Shown here: piece after piece, positions 59,392 through 64,000 of the stretch | Layout: every line of letters begins with the position of its first letter | How positions within the stretch are numbered: the stretch's first letter is position 1 | DNA from: Acidimicrobiia bacterium | Lineage (GTDB): Bacteria; Acidobacteriota; Terriglobia; Bryobacterales; Bryobacteraceae | Length of the DNA stretch: 64,000 bases | Reading direction: 5' to 3' | Assembly (NCBI GenBank): GCA_016871315.1 | Contig: VFZE01000016.1 | Location: forward strand, 1 to 64,000 | Position numbers and translations under genes: made by a program | The notes under the pieces: generated by a model | What the model saw: only the letters and a program-made list of their open reading frames with translations | Database searches by the model: none | What the model was told of the DNA's origin: nothing

Positions 59392-59419
59392 AATTCCATT
59401 TTAGGGCATGGAGGCGCTT

Positions 59420-60013
59420 ATGTTCTCCGATCTCGACGATCTTTGCCGTCTACTGATGGCCTTGGTCTTCTTTCCGACGGCAGCCATCGGCCTTTTTCAC
59501 CGGCTGAAAGCGGAAACGGGCGAAAAGCTGGATCGGAAACAGGAAGGCATGGCACTGCTGATTCCGATACGCGTGCTCGGGCTGTCGGCGTTCCTCATGA
59601 TCGGCGTATGGCTGGTTTCTCCGTCCATGCTGCGATGGGCCCAGATTGATTTGCCCGCATGGGGGCGCATCTCCGGTTTCGGCTCCGGGCTGTTGCTGAT
59701 CGGCTGGTACTGGTGGGTCTTTCACGGCATAGGGCGCAACATCACGGACACGGTGGTGACGAGAAAGGAACACGAACTGGTGACGCACGGCCCGTACCGA
59801 TGGGTGCGGCACCCACTCTACACGGGCCTCATTCCCTTTGGTCTGGCGGTAGCGTTGCTGATGGCCAACTGGCTGATTGCGGCAGTGATGGCTGGACTGT
59901 TCATTCTGCTGCGAATCCGGACGGACAAGGAAGAAGCAAACCTGATCGCGCGATTTGGAGACAGCTACCGCCGCTACATGGAAACAACAGGACGTTTTCT
60001 ACCGAAGCTGTAA
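59420..60013 (+). CDS. Isoprenylcysteine carboxyl methyltransferase-like membrane protein
   Basis: The 197-residue membrane protein has about four to five helices. The C-terminal motif of the ICMT/phospholipid-methyltransferase group is present: HELVTHGPYRWVRHPLYTGL, followed by RIRTDKEEANLIARFGDSYR and RYMETTGRFLPKL. Bacterial members methylate unknown small lipids or prenyl compounds with SAM. ATG 59420 is chosen over ATG 59408 because GGAGG (59410-59414) lies five bases upstream of it. It is followed after 12 bp by the transhydrogenase gene. Confidence 0.85.
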   Translation: MFSDLDDLCRLLMALVFFPTAAIGLFHRLKAETGEKLDRKQEGMALLIPIRVLGLSAFLMIGVWLVSPSMLRWAQIDLPAWGRISGFGSGLLLIGWYWWVFHGIGRNITDTVVTRKEHELVTHGPYRWVRHPLYTGLIPFGLAVALLMANWLIAAVMAGLFILLRIRTDKEEANLIARFGDSYRRYMETTGRFLPKL

Positions 60014-60025
60014 AATGTCGTGAGC

Positions 60026-61306
60026 ATGGAAAAAGAGTTTGCGTTCGAGATGGCGACCTCCAGCATCCGCTTCGGCAGCGGAGTGACGCGGGAGATCGGC
60101 ATGGACTTTGGCGACATGGGCGCGCGGCGAGTGCTGGTGGTCACCGACCCGTGGGTGGTGAAATTGCAGCCTGTGGCCACGGTGCTGGAATCACTGGAAG
60201 GGGCCGGTGTCCAGGCGCGGATCTATAGGCAGGTTCGAGTGGAACCGACGGATGAGAGCTTCCGGGATGCGATCGAGTTTGCGCAGCGGGAGGAGTTCGA
60301 CGCGATCGCCGCCGTCGGCGGCGGCTCGGTCATCGATACGGCGAAGGCAGTGAATCTCTACACGTGCCATCCGCCTTCCGATTTTCTCGACTACGTGAAC
60401 CCGCCCATCGGCAAGGGCATGCCCGTGCCCGGACCGCTGAAGCCCTTGATCGCGGTTCCAACGACCGCGGGAACGGGAAGCGAGACGACTGGCGTCGCGA
60501 TTTTCGATATGTCGCGGATGCACGCGAAGACCGGGATCGCGCACCGGCGATTGAAGCCGTCCTTGGGGCTGGTGGATCCGGAGAACACGCGGACGCTGCC
60601 ACCCGAGGTGGCCGCATCCAGCGGCCTTGACGTCCTGTGTCACGCGATTGAATCCTTCACCGCGATGCCGTTCACCGATCGTCCGCGGCCGGAGCGGCCG
60701 CTGCTGCGCCCCGCTTATCAAGGGTCGAACCCGATCAGCGATCTGTGGTCACTGCATGCGCTGGAGATGACGGCGAAGTATCTGCCGCGCGCCGTGGAGA
60801 ATCCCGACGATGAGCAAGCGCGGGCGCAGATGTTGCTGGCGGCTTCCTACGCCGGCATCGGATTCGGCAATGCCGGAGTTCACCTGCCGCATGGCATGTC
60901 CTATCCGGTTTCGGGGATGGTGCGCGGCTTCCGCATGAAAGGCTACCCGGTGGACCATCCGATCGTGCCGCACGGAGTGAGTGTCATTCTGAATGCGCCG
61001 GCGGTTTTCCGCTACACGGCGCAAGCATGCGCGGACCGCCATTGGAAAGCGGCGGAAGTGCTTGGCGCCGATGTGAGCCGAGCGTCCAATCAGGATGCTG
61101 GGAAAATTCTGGCGGATCAAATCACGGTGCTGATGCAGCGGTTGTCGATTCCCAACGGCCTGGCTGCGCTCGGGTATACAAGTGCGGACATTGGCAAGCT
61201 GGTGGAAGGAACGCTGCCGCAGCATCGGGTGACGAAGCTGTCGCCGCGCGCGGCTGGGCCGGAAGAGCTGGCGCGGCTTTTCGAAGATGCGATGACCGCC
61301 TGGTGA
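60026..61306 (+). CDS. Hydroxyacid-oxoacid transhydrogenase-type iron alcohol dehydrogenase
   Basis: The 426-residue protein is an iron-dependent alcohol dehydrogenase of the HOT (ADHFE1-like) subgroup. This group transfers hydride between hydroxyacids such as 4-hydroxybutyrate and oxoacids such as 2-oxoglutarate. The NAD-site GGGSVIDTAKAVNLYTCHPP, SDFLDYVNPPIGKGMPVPGP, PTTAGTGSETTGVAIFD, SSGLDVLCHAIESFTAMPF, the characteristic RPAYQGSNPISDLWSLHALE and metal-binding histidines in VHLPHGMSYPVSG and VPHGVSVILNAP are all present. ATG 60026 is preferred to GTG 60020. It ends 1 bp before a convergent cupin gene. The actual substrates are an inference from the subgroup. Confidence 0.88.
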   Translation: MEKEFAFEMATSSIRFGSGVTREIGMDFGDMGARRVLVVTDPWVVKLQPVATVLESLEGAGVQARIYRQVRVEPTDESFRDAIEFAQREEFDAIAAVGGGSVIDTAKAVNLYTCHPPSDFLDYVNPPIGKGMPVPGPLKPLIAVPTTAGTGSETTGVAIFDMSRMHAKTGIAHRRLKPSLGLVDPENTRTLPPEVAASSGLDVLCHAIESFTAMPFTDRPRPERPLLRPAYQGSNPISDLWSLHALEMTAKYLPRAVENPDDEQARAQMLLAASYAGIGFGNAGVHLPHGMSYPVSGMVRGFRMKGYPVDHPIVPHGVSVILNAPAVFRYTAQACADRHWKAAEVLGADVSRASNQDAGKILADQITVLMQRLSIPNGLAALGYTSADIGKLVEGTLPQHRVTKLSPRAAGPEELARLFEDAMTAW

Positions 61307-61307
61307 G

Positions 61308-61661
61308 CTAGAGGTAGTGAATCTCGAACGGCTTGTTGGTGATGAAGATCACCGTAGTGTCTGATTCCGCCGTGGCGCCATGCTCCATCTGCATACCTTC
61401 AGGGAACCAAACGAAACTACCGGGGCCGAAGTTGCCCTGATTGGTGACCAGCGTTCCTTCCAGAACGTACATGCCATGAGCGCAGGGGTGCGTGTGGAGC
61501 TTGTTGATCACGCCGGCGGGATAGCGGACCAGGCGAACCTCCATTCCGGTGTCGGGATCAGTGATCAGGTTCTTACGGTAGAGGGTACGTCCGAGATGCT
61601 CGTTGAAGCGCTCCTCCCACGGAAGCGAGTTGGCGTCAACCGTGATCAGCCGCTGGCTCAT
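61308..61661 (-). CDS. Cupin-domain protein (ChrR-like cupin)
   Basis: The 117-residue protein is a single cupin barrel. RLVRYPAGVINKLHTHPCAH and GMYVLEGTLVTNQGNFGPGS contain the metal-binding histidines and glutamate; FVWFPEGMQMEHGATAESDT completes the second motif. It resembles the cupin part of ChrR-type anti-sigma factors, but the zinc-binding N-domain is absent. It lies 2 bp after the amidohydrolase gene, at the end of the folC-plsC-amidohydrolase-cupin run. Ligand unknown. Confidence 0.88.
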   Translation of the reverse strand: MSQRLITVDANSLPWEERFNEHLGRTLYRKNLITDPDTGMEVRLVRYPAGVINKLHTHPCAHGMYVLEGTLVTNQGNFGPGSFVWFPEGMQMEHGATAESDTTVIFITNKPFEIHYL

Positions 61662-61663
61662 CT

Positions 61664-62731
61664 CTAATCCGGAAATCCTTTCGCGTTGAGGCCGGGAATG
61701 AGGCGGAGCGCGTTCTTGTAGTAGAGCTTCTTCAAGACGAGATCGGGCAGGTCGAGACCGTACATCTGCCAGAACGCGTGGCGGCGGCGGTAGTAGTCGA
61801 AGTACTCATCGGAGGTTTCCAACACGCGGAAGTAGGTGTGGTATTCGGAGGGCTCGTAGCTGTCCTTTCCGAACATCACGCGGTTCTGGTACTGGATGAA
61901 CCACTGCCGCGCAAAACGCGGCTGGCGACCAAGCTCGGCGAGCACGGCGCCGATCTCGGTGACCATGTTTGGATATTTGTCCATCAGCCGGCCAAGCTCG
62001 CCGAGGTTGCCGCCGAGCCAGCCCAGATGCGCGTTGATGAAGGTGGTTTTGGGATGCTTCTCAAACACGCGGCGCTGTTCGCCCATGATGGTGTCCCAGC
62101 TCGGGTAGCGATCACTGGGGCGTGCGCGGCCGGGCATTTCGCGCAGCTCAAGCCACCGTTCATTGTTTTTGTCCTGCGGCAGGAAAAAGGGCGCCGGCTC
62201 TCCGGTGTGGATTAGAACGGGGATTTTCAGGCGGCCACAGGCTTCCCAGACGGAGTCGAAACGCGGGTCGTCGGTGCGGATGCGCTGGCCTTGCGAGTCC
62301 TTCAGGTCCATGCCGAGGTTTTTGAAGATCTTCAGGCCTTGCGCGCCGGCTTTGACGTCAGCTTCCAGCTGGGCGACGGCACGCTTGCTCCAGTCGGCGT
62401 CGTCGATACCGCTGAAATCGAGGTTGCAGAAGACGGCGAACCGGTCCGGATAGCGGCCTTTCATGTTTTCGATGGTGCGCTTCAGGCGGGCTCCGAAGCC
62501 GCCGCTGAGATTCACCATGATGCGCATGTTCATCTCCTCCATTTCCTTGACGAGCTTGTCGACGCGCTCCGGCGAATCCACGCGCTGATGATTGTGGACA
62601 TCGATGAAGGGAAATTTGGCCCGCTTGACGATGTGCTGAGGCACGACAAGGGTCGACTTTGGACGGTACTCCTCGATCGTCATCGTTTGAGCAGCCGCCA
62701 AGGCAGGGATCAAGAGAAGCCAACTACGCAT
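61664..62731 (-). CDS. Secreted amidohydrolase (amidohydrolase_2 type)
   Basis: The 355-residue protein has a signal peptide (MRSWLLLIPALAAAQ). A TIM-barrel amidohydrolase follows: FPFIDVHNHQRVDSPERVDK gives the first metal-binding His pair, IPVLIHTGEPAPFFLP and TTFINAHLGWLGGNLGELGR supply later histidines, and VMFGKDSYEPSEYHTYFRV the catalytic aspartate. Enzymes of this family hydrolyse or decarboxylate small substrates, often aromatic acids. ATG 62729-62731 opens the signal peptide. The gene lies 16 bp after plsC and 2 bp before the cupin gene. Periplasmic location is inferred from the signal. The substrate is unknown. Confidence 0.88.
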   Translation of the reverse strand: MRSWLLLIPALAAAQTMTIEEYRPKSTLVVPQHIVKRAKFPFIDVHNHQRVDSPERVDKLVKEMEEMNMRIMVNLSGGFGARLKRTIENMKGRYPDRFAVFCNLDFSGIDDADWSKRAVAQLEADVKAGAQGLKIFKNLGMDLKDSQGQRIRTDDPRFDSVWEACGRLKIPVLIHTGEPAPFFLPQDKNNERWLELREMPGRARPSDRYPSWDTIMGEQRRVFEKHPKTTFINAHLGWLGGNLGELGRLMDKYPNMVTEIGAVLAELGRQPRFARQWFIQYQNRVMFGKDSYEPSEYHTYFRVLETSDEYFDYYRRRHAFWQMYGLDLPDLVLKKLYYKNALRLIPGLNAKGFPD

Positions 62732-62747
62732 TGTGATTGAGTATACC

Positions 62748-63443
62748 TCAGGACTCATGGAGAAGAGAGGCAACGCTGGCCTGCAAATTGCGTGTGAATT
62801 GGTCCCTGTCTTTTGGTCCCAATCCCTCGGTCGGAAGCGGTTTCCCGACGCGAAGCCGGACGAGGCCCGGGCGCATCAGGAAAGATCCCTTGGGGAGAAC
62901 CTCCGCCGTGCCTTCCACGGCAATCGGAACCACCGGAACCCCGGACTTGATGGCCAGATGAGCCGCGCCGCCTTTGAAGGATTGCAGCAAGCCGTCCGAG
63001 CGGCTGCCCTCGGCAAATAGCAGCACCGAGACGCCGCGCGCCAGCACCTCCGCCGCCTGAGCAAGACTCTTCACGGCGCTTCGCGGATCTTCACGCATCA
63101 CGGAGATGTGCCCGGAGCGGCTGAGGTGCGCACCGACGATAGGAGCGCGGAACAGGCTGGCTTTGGCGATGAAGCGGAATTCGAGCGGAAGGTAGGCGTA
63201 GAGAAGCGGCGTGTCGGCCAGACTCAGGTGATTGGAGACCAGCACGCAGGCGCCCTGTCCGCGAAGCCTGTCCGCTCCTTCGACTTCTGCGCGGATGCCG
63301 TTGGCCTTGAGCAGCCACCCCGAGAAGACACGCCCCACCCCGTGCCCGGATTTGCCTAGCCGTTTGGCAATGGCGCCGGAGACGTAGAACAGCAGAAACA
63401 GAACCAGTGAGGCCGGCGGGTTAAACAAGTAGGTGCGCAGCAT
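62748..63443 (-). CDS. plsC: 1-acyl-sn-glycerol-3-phosphate acyltransferase
   Basis: The enzyme adds the second fatty acid in phosphatidic acid synthesis. The 231-residue membrane-associated protein has an N-terminal helix (FNPPASLVLFLLFYVSGAIA). The acyltransferase motifs are VLVSNHLSLADTPLLYAYLP (the NHxxxxD active site), FIAKASLFRAPIVGAHLSRS, VLLFAEGSRSDGLLQSFKGG and GVPVVPIAVEGTAEVLPKG. ATG 63441-63443 lies 1 bp after the folC stop; the open frame further upstream (to 63548) is folC in another frame. It is one of four co-oriented genes at the right end. Confidence 0.93.
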   Translation of the reverse strand: MLRTYLFNPPASLVLFLLFYVSGAIAKRLGKSGHGVGRVFSGWLLKANGIRAEVEGADRLRGQGACVLVSNHLSLADTPLLYAYLPLEFRFIAKASLFRAPIVGAHLSRSGHISVMREDPRSAVKSLAQAAEVLARGVSVLLFAEGSRSDGLLQSFKGGAAHLAIKSGVPVVPIAVEGTAEVLPKGSFLMRPGLVRLRVGKPLPTEGLGPKDRDQFTRNLQASVASLLHES

Positions 63444-63444
63444 T

Positions 63445-64000
63445 TCAAGTGACCGCGGGCGCTTTCGAAAACAGCGCCTTGGCTTCTCCGACCAGAAACA
63501 GCGAGCCGCAGATGAAGATGACATCGCTTGGAGCGGCTTCCGCAGCAAGCTCCAGCGCCTGTGCGAGCCGGGGCGCGGTCCGCACTTGAGGGTGAGGAAA
63601 CATCGGCCGCAACGTCTCGGGCCGCAACGACCGGGCTGAATCCGACATCGTCAGGATGATCTCGCTTGCGGCGCCGCTCAGCCTTTCTCCGATCTCATCG
63701 ACGGACTTGTCGCGCATGGTGGCGTAGATCAGCCAGACCTTGCGGTCCGCGTAGAAGCGGGTGATGTGATCGGTGAGGGCGCGAATACCGGCGGGATTAT
63801 GGGCGCCGTCGAGAATAATGTCCGGGCTGGCGGAGACACGCTCCAGCCGTCCCGGCCACTGTGCCCGCGCGATGCCTTCCTGGATCGCCGTCACGGAGAG
63901 GCCAAGCGCTTGAAGCGCGGTAACGGCCGTGCGGATGTTGGCCACTTGATGCAGACCGGCCAAGGGGCATTCCAGCATCACGGCCTCCTGGCCGATCACG
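63445..64000 (-). CDS. folC: Folylpolyglutamate/dihydrofolate synthase, C-terminal part (runs off right edge)
   Basis: About 184 codons are present; the frame is open to the window edge, so the N-terminal ATPase part lies outside. The Mur-ligase-type C-terminal domain is clear: LAGLHQVANIRTAVTALQAL, GLSVTAIQEGIARAQWPGRL, ERVSASPDIILDGAHNPAGI, WLIYATMRDKSVDEIGERLS and VIFICGSLFLVGEAKALFSK. FolC adds glutamate to folates (and in some species also makes dihydrofolate). The stop lies 1 bp before plsC, so the genes are probably co-transcribed. Confidence 0.92.
   Translation of the reverse strand, partial: VIGQEAVMLECPLAGLHQVANIRTAVTALQALGLSVTAIQEGIARAQWPGRLERVSASPDIILDGAHNPAGIRALTDHITRFYADRKVWLIYATMRDKSVDEIGERLSGAASEIILTMSDSARSLRPETLRPMFPHPQVRTAPRLAQALELAAEAAPSDVIFICGSLFLVGEAKALFSKAPAVT

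Noticed and set aside
1-64000. tRNA, rRNA, CRISPR, insertion sequence or prophage features.
   Set aside because: No cloverleaf candidates, direct-repeat arrays, transposase genes, terminal inverted repeats or phage genes were seen on reading both strands.

Overview
The window reads as a chromosomal segment of a GC-rich Acidobacteriota bacterium, most likely of the Bryobacter/Solibacter group. The evidence is family content rather than a marker gene. There are Oar-like TonB-dependent receptors with an N-terminal carboxypeptidase-regulatory-like domain: three intact, one cut by the left edge and one decayed. There is a PadR regulator overlapping an acidobacterial duplicated orphan permease (ADOP), a DUF1549/DUF1553 plus DUF1501 pair, a methyltransferase carrying Solibacter-type beta-sandwich domains, and many TPR/ankyrin proteins. 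No rRNA, tRNA, CRISPR array, insertion sequence or prophage was seen. All assignments come from reading the sequence; no database search was run.

Layout. 0-6.5 kb: receptor N-terminus, a DUF1080 protein with an inserted membrane hairpin, an ankyrin protein, a divergent membrane pyrophosphatase (hppA), a TPR protein and a broken vapBC pair. 6.5-17.7 kb: three large TonB-dependent receptors. 18.1-26.6 kb (minus strand): an envelope-biogenesis operon of Omp85/TamA-like barrel, SurA-like chaperone, TamB, Pcm and a small DUF2103-like protein, with one-base gaps or 4-bp overlaps. 26.7-30.3 kb: a degenerate ABC protein with a Wzt-type glycan-binding C-terminus, a beta-helix lipoprotein, and an overlapping methyltransferase/beta-sandwich chimera. 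30.3-33.2 kb: B12-dependent ribonucleotide reductase with a candidate NrdR box. 33.2-39.8 kb: serine-hydrolase relic, then ABC ATPase, ABC-2 permease, PadR, ADOP and a DUF4440-type lipoprotein. 39.8-44.5 kb: MerR regulator, thioredoxin reductase, feoAB and a divergent MerR-TPR fusion. 44.5-49.5 kb: DUF1553 and DUF1501 proteins and a decayed receptor. 49.5-53.7 kb: ferredoxin, beta-propeller and zincin operon, cmk-lysC, and an Uma2 nuclease relic. 53.8-61.3 kb: purQ-purL-purF, an aminotransferase, an isoprenylcysteine-methyltransferase-like protein and a hydroxyacid-oxoacid transhydrogenase. 61.3-64 kb (minus): folC (partial), plsC, an amidohydrolase and a cupin.

The best-supported functional units are the Omp85-SurA-TamB-Pcm operon, the ABC/PadR/ADOP export cassette, feoAB, and the purine run (which lacks purS). 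The least explained loci are the 26.7-30.3 kb glycan-like cluster and the DUF1080 protein whose jelly roll is split by two membrane helices. Four clear gene relics and one doubtful one, all from large paralogous or accessory families, show active gene turnover.
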